Source of the DNA: Longimicrobiales bacterium
Lineage (GTDB): Bacteria; Gemmatimonadota; Gemmatimonadetes; Longimicrobiales; Gaopeijiaceae
Assembly (NCBI GenBank): GCA_028823235.1
Contig: JAPKBW010000011.1
Coordinates: forward strand, 1 to 64,000
Reading direction: 5' to 3'
Length of the DNA stretch: 64,000 nucleotides
Both the position numbers and the translations under genes were made by a program. The notes below the pieces were generated by a model. It worked only from the letters and a program-made list of their open reading frames with translations, was not told the DNA's origin and did no database searches. How positions within the stretch are numbered: the stretch's first letter is position 1; each line of letters starts with the position of its first letter. Shown here piece after piece: positions 32,957 through 42,266 of this stretch.

Positions 32957-35413
32957 CTAGTGCGCGGCGTCGGCCACCGCTCCGGCTCGCTGCATCCGGA
33001 AGGCATCGCTCTTCACGACCCCCAAGACGAACGAAGACATGTTGTAGCCGTTGGACTCGGCATCGCGAACGATGGCTCGCACCGTTGGCTGGTCGTAGTA
33101 CGACAATCGACGGCCGAGCGCGTAAGCCATCAGGTTCTGCGTAAACGTCCGCACCAGTGGGATCGGGCGGGCGACGAGAGCCTCGTTCAGTTCTACTGGG
33201 CTGGTGATTGGCGTCCCGTCGTAGAGTTCACCCTGTGTGTCGAGCGGCATTCCGTTTTCGCGAATCCGCCACCGTCCGGTGACATCATAGCTGTCGAGCG
33301 CCAGCCCAATGGGATCCATGAAGCGGTGACAGGCGTTACAGGTGGGATTCGCTCTGTGAACCTCCATCCGCTCACGTGTGGTCAGCATGCGTCCGTCCAG
33401 AGCATCGTCGGTCTCTTCCAGATCCGGTACGCCCGGAGGAGGAGGAGGAGGAGGCGTGCCCATGAGCACTTCCATGACCCACTTGCCCCGCAGAACCGGC
33501 GATGTCCGGCCCGCATGAGACGTGAGCGTCAGCACGCTCGCATGGCCGAGGAGTCCGCGACGGGTATCATCCGGGTACTCAACACGGCGAAACTCGTCTC
33601 CGACTACGCCATCGATGCCGTAGTGACGAGCGACCCGTTCATTCATGTAGGAGTAGTCGGCCGTATACAGGTCGAACACGCTCGCGTCGTTCTGCACGAG
33701 GCTCGCAAAGAACGTCTCTGTTTCACGCCGAAGATCATCGGCAAGACGCTGATGGAAGTCCGGGAACAGAAGGCGGTCAGGATGCACCTTGTCGAGGTCG
33801 TCGAGCCGCAGCCACTGCGCCGCGAAGCGAGTCGCCAAAGCCTCTGACTGAGGATCGGAAAGCATGCGCTCGACCTGCCTCTCCAGCTCATCCGAGTCCG
33901 AGAGGTCGCCCGCGGCTGCGAGAGCACGGAGCTCTTCATCAGGCGGAAGCCCCCAGATGAAGAATGACATGCGAGCAGCGAGGTCCATGTCTGCAATGGC
34001 GTAGTTCTCTCCGACCTGGACACCCGAGGGCGCTTCCTCCATCCGGAAGACGAAGTCAGGGCTGGCCAGCATTGCCTCGATCGCCGTCCGGACTCCAATT
34101 TCGAAGCCACCTTGGTCCGCACCCATCTGATAGAACCTCATAAGCGCATCGCTATCAGATTCGGTCAACGGCCTCCGGAAAGCCTGCGGCCCTAAACGGG
34201 CAACGATTTCTTCTGCGCACGGGATTTCTTCCGCCAGCGTCGTTGGTCGACAGCTGAAGATTCGGCTCCGCGTCGGTGTCTCAGAGACCCCGGTGACGCT
34301 TGACGGGCCCGCTACCACCATGTCCTTGAGGTGCGCGATCGAGGTAATCCCGTAGCCGCTCACTCCAATCTGCCGATCGGATAGCGACCAATCATGCGGC
34401 GACAGCAGGTCATCGACAGGACCTTCCGTCTGCTTCAAGAACGCAGATGTGACGCGGTGCGGCCCGGCTCGAACGAAAATCGACTCGGTACGCATCGTGA
34501 CGCCATTCGGATCGGCCACGCTCATCCAGCGGTCCATCTCAAGCAACGCCACTCGCTGGCCGTCGATGGAGACCTCGAGCTGCTCCTGGGCCGTAACACC
34601 TCCGAAATAACCGCCAGTGGTCGTGTGCTCGAAGGCGAGATGGAACTCATACTGGCCGTCCGCCAAGAAATTGTGGGTGACCGACAAGCCGCCGCGGGTG
34701 CCATACGGCGCCCCCTCAGCTCTCTCCCACTGGGACGCGTATCCCGGGTTCGTATACGTCGTTGAGCTCGGCGCCGCATCAGGATCACCGACTGCAATCC
34801 GGCTGATACTCGCCGCCGCATTCAGGTAGGCGTCCAGCAAGGTCGGGGACAACATCTGGACATCCGCAATGTTGTCGAAATTGGCACTCTTGGTGTCGAG
34901 GGGGAGGAAAGCGCTCGCGTCAATTTCCAAACCCAGGAGGTCGTTCACCGAGCGAGCGTACTCCGTCTGGTTCAGACGCTGGAACGACCGACCACCGGGA
35001 TTTGGATCGCGGCCTGCCGCGGCGTCCATTCGCTGCTCGAGGGACTCGACCAGTGCGCGCAGGGTATCGCCCTCCGGTCGCGACACTCCGGGAGGTGGCA
35101 TCATGCCTGCCCGCAGCTTCACAATGATCTTCTCCGCCACGTCACCTGTGAGGTGAGGCTCCGCGGCATCGAATCCTTCAAGCGAAAGATTACCCCTCAG
35201 ACGGCGCTCGCTGTGACAGCGGACGCAGTACTCCTCGAGCACGGCGTTGTCGTCGGCCGCACTCCAGTCAACGAACGCCAGCTCGCTGGACGAGGCGTCA
35301 GAGAGAGTCGCGGGCGTGTAGTCCATAGGACGCACACCGGTGCGGCTCTCAAGACCGCCCGCGTAGACGAGAACGGTACCAAGTAGGGCTAGGGATGCGC
35401 TAAACGTCTTCAA
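32957..35413 (-). CDS. DUF1592-type multidomain cytochrome-like protein, module A
   Basis: 818 residues. A signal peptide (SLALLGTVLVYAGG) is followed by a cytochrome c-like domain with EEYCVRCHSERRLRGNLS (CxxCH at 63-67) and the Met-containing KLRAGMMPPPGVSRP. Then come DUF1587 (FQRLNQTEYARSVNDLLGL), a carbohydrate-binding-like region, DUF1595 and DUF1592 (FEIGVRTAIEAMLASPDF), DUF1588 (GLLGHASVLTLTSHAGRTSP, then seven Pro) and DUF1585. A second haem-type motif CNACH lies in HRANPTCNACHRFMDPIGL. It is therefore probably a secreted diheme-like oxidoreductase that works with DUF1552. The substrate is unknown. Confidence 0.9.
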   Translation of the reverse strand: MKTFSASLALLGTVLVYAGGLESRTGVRPMDYTPATLSDASSSELAFVDWSAADDNAVLEEYCVRCHSERRLRGNLSLEGFDAAEPHLTGDVAEKIIVKLRAGMMPPPGVSRPEGDTLRALVESLEQRMDAAAGRDPNPGGRSFQRLNQTEYARSVNDLLGLEIDASAFLPLDTKSANFDNIADVQMLSPTLLDAYLNAAASISRIAVGDPDAAPSSTTYTNPGYASQWERAEGAPYGTRGGLSVTHNFLADGQYEFHLAFEHTTTGGYFGGVTAQEQLEVSIDGQRVALLEMDRWMSVADPNGVTMRTESIFVRAGPHRVTSAFLKQTEGPVDDLLSPHDWSLSDRQIGVSGYGITSIAHLKDMVVAGPSSVTGVSETPTRSRIFSCRPTTLAEEIPCAEEIVARLGPQAFRRPLTESDSDALMRFYQMGADQGGFEIGVRTAIEAMLASPDFVFRMEEAPSGVQVGENYAIADMDLAARMSFFIWGLPPDEELRALAAAGDLSDSDELERQVERMLSDPQSEALATRFAAQWLRLDDLDKVHPDRLLFPDFHQRLADDLRRETETFFASLVQNDASVFDLYTADYSYMNERVARHYGIDGVVGDEFRRVEYPDDTRRGLLGHASVLTLTSHAGRTSPVLRGKWVMEVLMGTPPPPPPPGVPDLEETDDALDGRMLTTRERMEVHRANPTCNACHRFMDPIGLALDSYDVTGRWRIRENGMPLDTQGELYDGTPITSPVELNEALVARPIPLVRTFTQNLMAYALGRRLSYYDQPTVRAIVRDAESNGYNMSSFVLGVVKSDAFRMQRAGAVADAAH

Positions 35414-35577
35414 TGGGATTCGGACCCCGTTTCTCCGAGCTCACAGTCGCCTAAAAGACCCCCGCGCGCGCGAATTAGTTGACCTGCACAGCGAGCCTCA
35501 AAGAGCGAGCGTCGCCTCATATTGAATGATATCCGGTGAACACGTTTTCGTACAGCGAAATAGCACGAAACAACGCC

Positions 35578-35595
35578 TATCTCACCGGTGAGATA
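35578..35595. promoter_or_regulatory. 18-base perfect palindrome, candidate operator
   Basis: TATCTCACCGGTGAGATA lies 165 bases upstream of the module A cytochrome-like gene. A related half-site (TATCCGGTGA) occurs at 35530-35539. No T run follows on either strand, so it fits a repressor or activator site better than a terminator. Confidence 0.5.
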
Positions 35596-35622
35596 AGCCG
35601 TCCAAGACCGCAGTAGTCCCGA

Positions 35623-35871
35623 CTAGTGATCGTCGTGATGCAGCTCGTACTCACGTTGCGTGTGCATGCGCTCCGATCCTTGCTTCTGATCACGCTTCTT
35701 GGCGGCACGCATCGACATGGCCCGCGTGCCGGAGGAATGCACGGTCGGGAGCGAAAATTCGCGCTCCAACGCTGTGCTCTCACAGGCCGGGCAGGCAGGC
35801 TGCTCACTCCCGCGTATGAGGGCCTCGAATTGATGTCCGCAGCCTTGGCAGGAATATTCGTAGATAGGTAT
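35623..35871 (-). CDS. FmdB-type small zinc-ribbon protein, non-standard (ATA) start
   Basis: A minus-strand frame of 82 codons reads IPIYEYSCQGCGHQFEAL, then QPACPACES, and ends in a charged KKRDQKQ tail. This is the FmdB-family putative regulatory zinc ribbon: (M)PIYEYxCxxCG followed by a second CxxC. The codon where Met is expected is ATA at 35871-35869. A TGA lies four codons further upstream, and no ATG, GTG or TTG is available at the right place. Either translation starts at ATA, or an ATG was lost and the gene is now silent. The coding part is otherwise intact. It lies between modules A and B on the same strand. Confidence 0.6.
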   Translation of the reverse strand: MPIYEYSCQGCGHQFEALIRGSEQPACPACESTALEREFSLPTVHSSGTRAMSMRAAKKRDQKQGSERMHTQREYELHHDDH

Positions 35872-36012
35872 GATGGTATCCGGATTTCAAAGTTCGTCCT
35901 TTGCTCAGTAAACGGTACGCTGAACACCGAGCGGGGGGCAACGGTAGTACCCCTATGCCGCTCCTAGATCCGCTGGAGTGTGTCGACCACAGTCAGGCAA
36001 CGGAAAAAAAGA

Positions 36013-36393
36013 ATGAAAATCGGACGCACAGTGAGTTGGGGCTTTGGGTTGCTCGTCCTGGCGCTCGCCAGCGTCGCCACCCCGGTGCAGGCACAGACGG
36101 AGGGCGAAGGTCTCGACCTCGACCGCGAGAGCCTCACCCAGTACGCGATCGCTCACGGAGCGATCAACGACGCGCGCGACGAGTTCCACGGAAAGGTGGC
36201 CCGGGTCCATGATGCCGAGGGACGACTGCGCGCCCGGGAAGAAGTCGAAGCAGCGATCGTCACGATCCTGGAGGGTCAAGGAATGACCCGTGAGGAATAT
36301 GACGCGATCACACTTCTGATCAGCCTCGATGGTGATTTCCGTGTGATGTTCGACGAGATCATGCTCGAACTCGAAGAACTCGGAACCACTTAG
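36013..36393 (+). CDS. Exported DUF4168-like protein
   Basis: 126 residues. The signal peptide VSWGFGLLVLALASVATPVQAQ is cleaved near residue 27. The remainder is acidic and helical, with ESLTQYAIAHGAINDARDEF and the C-terminal EGQGMTREEYDAITLLISLDGDFR, the conserved end of DUF4168 proteins. It is a small periplasmic protein of unknown role. It is oriented against the surrounding genes and sits between modules A and B. ATG 36013 directly precedes the signal peptide. Confidence 0.72.
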   Translation: MKIGRTVSWGFGLLVLALASVATPVQAQTEGEGLDLDRESLTQYAIAHGAINDARDEFHGKVARVHDAEGRLRAREEVEAAIVTILEGQGMTREEYDAITLLISLDGDFRVMFDEIMLELEELGTT

Positions 36394-36437
36394 ACGCAGA
36401 GGCTCTCTCTAGAAAGCATGGCTGGCGCAGGCCAGCT

Positions 36438-38273
36438 TCAGCAAGCCACGCAGTTGTGGTTATTGACTGCGCCGAGGCTCTCAAGAAGTTCGATCGTCGA
36501 CGGGAATGGACTGATTCGTTGAACCGGCCCGTTCGCCATATCGACTGTCGTCTGGCCGCGTCTCCCGACGACCATCACGTCCCCGCCTTGTTCCACGAGG
36601 TAGCGGATGAGTTCGTTGTCTCCGCGAGCTGCGGCGTGGTGCATCGCCGTGTAGCCGTTGTGATCGCGCTGATTCACGTCGGCGCCAAGCTCTTCGATCA
36701 AGTAGCGCATCGCGGGCATCCACCCGTTCGGTACGACGCGGTGGATGTTGGCAGCGAAGCCTTCACCGTACCCGACGCCTGACGCTGCATGGATAGGGTA
36801 AACCCCTGGTCCGCCGACTGGTATGGGCGCGAACCCGAACCGATCGACCGTCGGAGACGCCGCGTCGGACAACCCACCGGCGACAGGCCGTCCGAAACTA
36901 CGCGGGGCTGTCTTCTTGGTGGGCGTACCTGGGTCCGCACCGTAATCCACAAGCAGCCGCATGAGCGGCAAGTCCAACGCGTAGGCCGCCCGCCAGAAAG
37001 GAGTTGCCCCCATACGATCGGTACGCAGGTAGTCGTCACCAAACGTCGTGAACCAGAGTTGCTTGGTCAGTCGGACATTCGGATCGACTCCGGCGTCGAG
37101 CAGCGTCTGGGCAAGTTCCATATACGTCACCCGCTGCTGCATGTAGTGCGCGGGTTGAGGGTGTCTGGACTTCGGGATCCACTGTGTGTTGATGACGGTG
37201 TAAAGTGGGGTCGCGTTCGCATCGCTCGCGATGCTGGGATCTGCGCCCCGCTCGAAGAGTTCCATCGCGAGATCGAAGTGCCCGTTGATCGTCGCTAGGA
37301 GGAATGGCGTGGTATGATCTCCTGCGGTCACCTGGTCGATGTCCGCGCCGCTGTCGAGTAGCGTGAGCGCAGCCCGGGAGTGCCCCTCCCGAACGGAGAG
37401 ATGCAATGCGGTGAGCCCTCCGTATCCGCCGACCAGCTGAGCATGCGAGAACCGTGACGAAGGCACGCGGTCACGCAGCTGGTTGTTAAGGTCCTCTCGG
37501 TTCGGGGCGGCGGGTTGACCCTCGGGCAATCCCGGGGGGGGGGTCGCCAACTCTGGAGGACGGCCCTGAGGCGGAGACATCCCACGCCGCGGCGCCGCGG
37601 CTGGGCGCCCCTCCTGTGCCGCAGCGATTCGACTCTGGACGGTTTCTCGTCGCCGGCGGTCAGCACGGTCCTCCTGCTCCCTTGCGTCCATGTCCATGAC
37701 GCTGGCGGTGAGCAGGGGGTCCGCTCCCGCTTTCAGAAGTGTCTCCAGAACCGGAGTATGACCAGCCGCAGCAGCGAACATCAACGGCGTCTGCCCCCAC
37801 TGAGGTTCCCGGACATCAACCGAGGTGCCGCCCTGGATCAGCAGTCCCACCACCTCGGCAGAACCCGCGCCAGCAGCATAGTGGAGCGGCGTCACCCCAC
37901 CCATCGACGTTGCTGCGAGCGGGTCCGCTCCCGCGTCGAGTAGTGCCTCAACGACCGCAACGGCGCCCGACTTGCTGGCAATGTGAAGTGCTGTGTAGTG
38001 ACCGAGTCTAGTGACAGCCGCCGGGTTCGCACCCGCACTGAGGAGTACCGCCGCCATCTCCCCGTCGCCCAGTTCTGCCGCCCAATGCAATGCCGTCATG
38101 CCATCACCATGGGCGGCGTTCACATCGGAACCCGCACGGAGAAGTGTCCGCACTTTCATCACGTCGCCGCGCATCGCTGCGTCGGCCACGGGCGCTTCCG
38201 CGGGCACGGCTCCCGACAGAAGGAGTGACAGAATGAGTGCGAAGCCGGCGTGAGCTCGAAGGGATTTCGTCAC
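36438..38273 (-). CDS. Exported ankyrin-repeat protein, module B
   Basis: 611 residues, a full-length paralogue of the module A ankyrin protein. It has a signal peptide (FALILSLLLSGAVPAEA), five ankyrin repeats (residues about 30-200), a long Pro-rich linker (about 215-270, partly encoded by a ten-C run), and further repeats to the end. The C-terminus is LESLGAVNNHNCVAC, again a CxxC tail. It lies 10 bases after the DUF1552 B stop. The ten-C run in the linker makes the frame vulnerable to slippage. Confidence 0.88.
   Translation of the reverse strand: MTKSLRAHAGFALILSLLLSGAVPAEAPVADAAMRGDVMKVRTLLRAGSDVNAAHGDGMTALHWAAELGDGEMAAVLLSAGANPAAVTRLGHYTALHIASKSGAVAVVEALLDAGADPLAATSMGGVTPLHYAAGAGSAEVVGLLIQGGTSVDVREPQWGQTPLMFAAAAGHTPVLETLLKAGADPLLTASVMDMDAREQEDRADRRRRETVQSRIAAAQEGRPAAAPRRGMSPPQGRPPELATPPPGLPEGQPAAPNREDLNNQLRDRVPSSRFSHAQLVGGYGGLTALHLSVREGHSRAALTLLDSGADIDQVTAGDHTTPFLLATINGHFDLAMELFERGADPSIASDANATPLYTVINTQWIPKSRHPQPAHYMQQRVTYMELAQTLLDAGVDPNVRLTKQLWFTTFGDDYLRTDRMGATPFWRAAYALDLPLMRLLVDYGADPGTPTKKTAPRSFGRPVAGGLSDAASPTVDRFGFAPIPVGGPGVYPIHAASGVGYGEGFAANIHRVVPNGWMPAMRYLIEELGADVNQRDHNGYTAMHHAAARGDNELIRYLVEQGGDVMVVGRRGQTTVDMANGPVQRISPFPSTIELLESLGAVNNHNCVAC
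37534..37543. repeat. Ten-base homopolymer inside the module B ankyrin gene
   Basis: Ten G on the plus strand, read as ACC CCC CCC CCG in the ankyrin gene (T-P-P-P). It is the longest homopolymer noticed in the window and the only one of nine or more inside a gene. Confidence 0.95.
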
Positions 38274-38283
38274 GGTGCGTTTC

Positions 38284-39696
38284 CTACCGGTCAGGCGTGG
38301 CTGCGGGCAACGTCAAGGGGAACTCTCCCGTACTGTCACCGAAGCTCTCCATATCGTCGTGTCCAAGCGAATGCAGCATCGACAGCATGGCATTTGCCAT
38401 CGGTGTTCCGTCGGGCGCCCGCAGATGCATGTTGCCATCGAGCTTCCCATTTGCGTGCCCAAGCACGATGAGCGGTGCCCGCCGATGGTTGTGCACGTTG
38501 CCGTCAGCCATCGGAGATCCGAAGACGATCATCGTCTTCTCGAGGAGATCGGTACCGCCCTCGTCGATATCCTTCAACTTCTGGAGAAAGTACGGCAGCA
38601 TGCTCACATGGAATTTGTTGATCTCGGCAAAGTCCAGAATGGCCGCTTCACGTCCGCCATGGTGGGAAGCGGGATGGAACGGAGTTTCGGTACCGCTCTC
38701 TGGATAGACCCGAGACGATGCGTCGCGCCCGGTTTTGAGCGAAAAGACACGGGTCATGTCCGACGCAAACGCGAGAGCTTGCAGGTCGAACATCAGGTGC
38801 ATGTGCTCGGTGAATGAATCGGGTACGCCGGGCGGTGCGCCCGGAAGGTCTCGCTCTTCCCCGCTCGCGTTTTGTACCTCGATAGCCTGAATCCTACGTT
38901 CGATCTCACGGACATTGTCGAGGTATCGATCGAGGCGTACGTAGTCACCCGGACCAAGCTCCCTGCGCATACGCGCCATGTCCTCGGTGATCCAGTCCAG
39001 AATACTGGAACTGGTCCGCCGTCTCCGAGCTCGCTCCTCCGGGGTGCCGCCGGCTCCGAACAGAAGGTCGAAGGCGACCCGAGGATCACGGATCATCGGG
39101 AGCGGCTCTGTCGGTGACGCCCAGCTGATCGAATCGGTGTAGACGCAGGAGTAGCCGTACGCGCAGCCACCCGCCTGATCCACATTTTCGATACAAAGCT
39201 GCATCGACGGAATCGGCGTGTTCTGCCCAAACCGGCGCGCGTAGATCTGGTCAAGCGAGGATCCGACATACACGTCGGAACTCTCGGTCTGCTTCGGATG
39301 CGACTGCGTCAAGAAGACCGATGAAGAGCGGAAATGGTCTCCGCCAATCTCGTGAGGCTGAAACGCCTCGGCCATCCGAACATCGGTGTTCGAGACGATT
39401 GTCAGGTACTCCCGCCACGGATCGAGGGGCAGCAGGGAGCTCGGTGTCAGATCGTATTCACGTCCCACCGTGGCCGGAGACCAAAGGTTCTGGGTGGAAC
39501 CCCACTCATTACTGCCCGCCGCACCGTGCACCAACTCAATCGCAACCAGTCGTGTCGGGTCCGCGGCATCCTGCGCAGCCGCGCTGCGGAGCCGGCCTGC
39601 AGGCACCATCGAATCGAGAAACGGCAATGCAACGCTGGCACCCATTCCCCGAAGGAAGGTCCGACGCTCGATCTGTTTTCCGGTGATGAATTCCAT
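38284..39696 (-). CDS. Tat-exported DUF1552 protein, module B
   Basis: 470 residues. The twin-arginine signal is ERRTFLRGMGASVALPFLDSM, and the body is colinear with the module A copy: VAIELVHGAAGSNEWGST, YLTIVSNTDVRMAEAF, GGDHFRSSSVFLTQ, FHPASHHGGREA and GNVHNHRRAPLIVLG. Conserved His clusters again suggest a metal centre. It is followed after 10 bases by the ankyrin B gene and preceded, 31 bases upstream, by the cytochrome-like B gene, so all three are co-transcribed. Confidence 0.9.
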   Translation of the reverse strand: MEFITGKQIERRTFLRGMGASVALPFLDSMVPAGRLRSAAAQDAADPTRLVAIELVHGAAGSNEWGSTQNLWSPATVGREYDLTPSSLLPLDPWREYLTIVSNTDVRMAEAFQPHEIGGDHFRSSSVFLTQSHPKQTESSDVYVGSSLDQIYARRFGQNTPIPSMQLCIENVDQAGGCAYGYSCVYTDSISWASPTEPLPMIRDPRVAFDLLFGAGGTPEERARRRRTSSSILDWITEDMARMRRELGPGDYVRLDRYLDNVREIERRIQAIEVQNASGEERDLPGAPPGVPDSFTEHMHLMFDLQALAFASDMTRVFSLKTGRDASSRVYPESGTETPFHPASHHGGREAAILDFAEINKFHVSMLPYFLQKLKDIDEGGTDLLEKTMIVFGSPMADGNVHNHRRAPLIVLGHANGKLDGNMHLRAPDGTPMANAMLSMLHSLGHDDMESFGDSTGEFPLTLPAATPDR

Positions 39697-39727
39697 CTAA
39701 ATCCGTCTCCATGCGCCCTCGGCGCAA

Positions 39728-42253
39728 TCAGTTCAATTCTTGGTCCACTATAACTGGCACTTCCTGCATCCTGAACGCGTCACTCATCACGACCCCGAGG
39801 AAGAAGGCGGACATGCGATAGTCCTGATCTTCTGCTTCGCGTACGATCTCCCGAATCGTTGGCTGGTCGAAGTACTCCACCCGCCGCCCCAATCCGTAGG
39901 CCATGAGATTGGCCGTAAAGGTCCGGACGAGGGGAATCGGTCGTGCCAGCAATGCTTCCTGGAGTGCAACAGGGCTGGTGATCGGAGTGCCGTCGTAGAA
40001 ATCGCCCCGCGTATCGAGAGCATTTCCGTTCTCCCGAATGCGCCATTTTCCGGTCACACCGTAGCTGTCCAGCGCTAGGCCGATCGGATCCATGAAGCGG
40101 TGGCAGGAGTTACAGGTCGGATTCGCCCTGTGAACCTCCATGCGCTCTCGCGTCGTGAGCACGCGCCCCCCTTCTGATGCATCCGTCTCCTCGAGGGCTG
40201 GCACGCCCGGAGGAGGAGGAGGAGGCGGGGTGCCCATCATGACTTCCATGACCCACTTTCCACGAAGAACCGGAGAAGTTCGACCTGCATGAGACGTAAG
40301 GGTGAGAATACTCGCGTGACCCAGCAGCCCTCTGCGGTTCTCATCTGAATACTGGACGCGCCTGAATTCGTCGCCCATGACGTCTTCCATGCCGTAGTGC
40401 CGGGCGAGCCGTTCATTCACATACGTGTAGTCGGCCGTATACAACTCGAACATCGGTCGGTCTTCCCGCACGATGCTCGAGAAGAACAACTCCGTCTCTC
40501 GCAGCATGGCGTCTGCAAGCTGCTGATGAAAATCAGGCTCGAGGCGTACGTCCGGATGGACCTTATCCAGGTCCTGGAGCCGCAGCCACTGAGCAGCGAA
40601 TCGCGTTCCCAGAGCCTCAGAACGCGAGTCCGCTAGCATCCTGCGTACCTGAGCTTCAAGCGTCTCGTCGTTGGACAGTTCGCCCTGTTGAGCGAGACGA
40701 ACCAGTTCGGCATCAGGGGGCAGCCCCCACAGGAAGTACGAGAGGCGAGCGGCGAGATCATCATCCGCAATGGAATAGGCCGTCCCAGCCTGAGTTCCCG
40801 CGGGCGCCTCTTCGAATCGGAATACGAAATGCGGACTAGCCAGCATCGCTTCGATGGCAGTGCGAATTCCAATCTCGAAGCCTCCGTCCTCGCTACCGTA
40901 GGAATAGAAACTCAGAAGCGCTTCGCGGTCGTCGTCCGTAAGGGAGCGACGAAATGCCTCCGACCCGAGTCTTTCAATAATCGATGAGGCGCACGGCACC
41001 TCCTCTGCACGAGCGGTCGGCCGACAGGTGAAGATCGCGCGCCTGAAAGGCGTGTCTGAAAGGCCCGTCACGTTCTCCGGCCCCACGACCACGAGGTCTC
41101 GCATATGCGGCACGGACATGATGCCGTAGGTGCCAGCGATGGCCGTGCTCGCCAAGGACCAGTCATGTGGCGCGATCAGATCCTGAACCGGGCCGTCCGC
41201 CATCTGGAGGAAAGCCGCCGTCACCCGATGTGGGCCTGCAGAAATCGCGATGGCTGGAGACCGAATCTCTACTCCGCCGGGGTTTGACACATGCATCCAG
41301 CGGTCGACCTCAAGGAGCGCAACGCGTTCGCCATCGATCGAAATTTCAACCTGCTCCGGAGCTTCGGACGTCGTGTTCAGGGCGGAGCTGCCGTTTCCGA
41401 CCACCGTTCCTGTGGTCTCGTGATGAAACGACATCCGGAAGATGTAGTCTCCGTCAGCCGGGAAGTTGTGCACCTCCGAGACGCCACCACGAGTGCCGTA
41501 TGGCGCTCCCTGCACGCGCTCCGTCTGAGACGCCCATCGTGGAACACGGTACTGTGTCTCAGTCGACGTCGCGCTAGGGTCTCCGACTGCGAGACGGCTC
41601 ACCTCCGCCGCCGCATTCAGATAAGCGTCGAGCAACGTCGGGGAGAGCATCTGCACGTCTGCGATGTTGTCAAAGTTCGCGCTCTTGGTGTCGGGCGGGA
41701 GGTAGTCAGCGCCGTCGATCTGCAATCCGAGCAGCGACCGCACCGAAGCTGCGTACTCCGCCTGATTTAGACGCTGGAACGTCCGGCTTCCAGGATTCGG
41801 ACTGCGCTCTGCTACAGCGTCGAGTCGATCCTCAAGGGCCGCGACCAGAACTTCGAGCGTGTCTCCCTCAGGACGAGAGACGCCCGGAGGCGGCATCATC
41901 CCTGCCCGAAGCTTGACGATCATCTTCTCCGCGACCTCACCCATAGCCTCGGGATTGTCCGCGTCGAAGCCCTCCAGGGAAAGATTGCCCCGTAGTCGAC
42001 GCTCGGAGTGGCAGCGAACGCAGTATTCCTCGATCACGTCGTTACCGTCCATGGCAGCGGCACTCACCGAGCGATCCGTTGCAGACACGCCCGAACTGGC
42101 AATCACCGCATCATTCGACAGAATGTGGACGCCATTCGAGCTGGCCCCGCCAAACCCAGGCCATCTGATTGCAGAATCCTGGGCAGACCCACCCACCAGC
42201 ACGAGGGCGCTCCCCAGTGCGGCTGCGGCGAACGTCGTTTTCAATCCAGTCAT
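39728..42253 (-). CDS. DUF1592-type multidomain cytochrome-like protein, module B
   Basis: About 841 residues from ATG 42253. The signal peptide is KTTFAAAALGSALVLVGGSA; an upstream in-frame start at 42352 lies inside the previous gene and is unlikely. EEYCVRCHSERRLRGN with AGMMPPPG, the DUF1587 motif FQRLNQAEYAASVRSLLGL, DUF1592 (FEIGIRTAIEAMLASPHF), DUF1588 with seven Pro, a second haem motif CNSCH and the DUF1585 tail are all present. The stop of DUF1552 C is 13 bases upstream, so it continues the module C operon. Confidence 0.9.
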   Translation of the reverse strand: MTGLKTTFAAAALGSALVLVGGSAQDSAIRWPGFGGASSNGVHILSNDAVIASSGVSATDRSVSAAAMDGNDVIEEYCVRCHSERRLRGNLSLEGFDADNPEAMGEVAEKMIVKLRAGMMPPPGVSRPEGDTLEVLVAALEDRLDAVAERSPNPGSRTFQRLNQAEYAASVRSLLGLQIDGADYLPPDTKSANFDNIADVQMLSPTLLDAYLNAAAEVSRLAVGDPSATSTETQYRVPRWASQTERVQGAPYGTRGGVSEVHNFPADGDYIFRMSFHHETTGTVVGNGSSALNTTSEAPEQVEISIDGERVALLEVDRWMHVSNPGGVEIRSPAIAISAGPHRVTAAFLQMADGPVQDLIAPHDWSLASTAIAGTYGIMSVPHMRDLVVVGPENVTGLSDTPFRRAIFTCRPTARAEEVPCASSIIERLGSEAFRRSLTDDDREALLSFYSYGSEDGGFEIGIRTAIEAMLASPHFVFRFEEAPAGTQAGTAYSIADDDLAARLSYFLWGLPPDAELVRLAQQGELSNDETLEAQVRRMLADSRSEALGTRFAAQWLRLQDLDKVHPDVRLEPDFHQQLADAMLRETELFFSSIVREDRPMFELYTADYTYVNERLARHYGMEDVMGDEFRRVQYSDENRRGLLGHASILTLTSHAGRTSPVLRGKWVMEVMMGTPPPPPPPGVPALEETDASEGGRVLTTRERMEVHRANPTCNSCHRFMDPIGLALDSYGVTGKWRIRENGNALDTRGDFYDGTPITSPVALQEALLARPIPLVRTFTANLMAYGLGRRVEYFDQPTIREIVREAEDQDYRMSAFFLGVVMSDAFRMQEVPVIVDQELN

Positions 42254-42266
42254 AGGTAGAGTGTCC

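Noticed and set aside
33430-33450. Pro-codon repeats (cct/ccg runs) as a microsatellite
   Set aside because: They encode the conserved seven-Pro linker shared by all three DUF1592 copies with mixed codons, so it is protein-level conservation.
32960-33847. 295-codon plus-strand ORF antisense to DUF1592 A (similar ones over copies B and C)
   Set aside because: They recur only because the three sense genes are paralogous; composition is His/Arg-rich without motifs.
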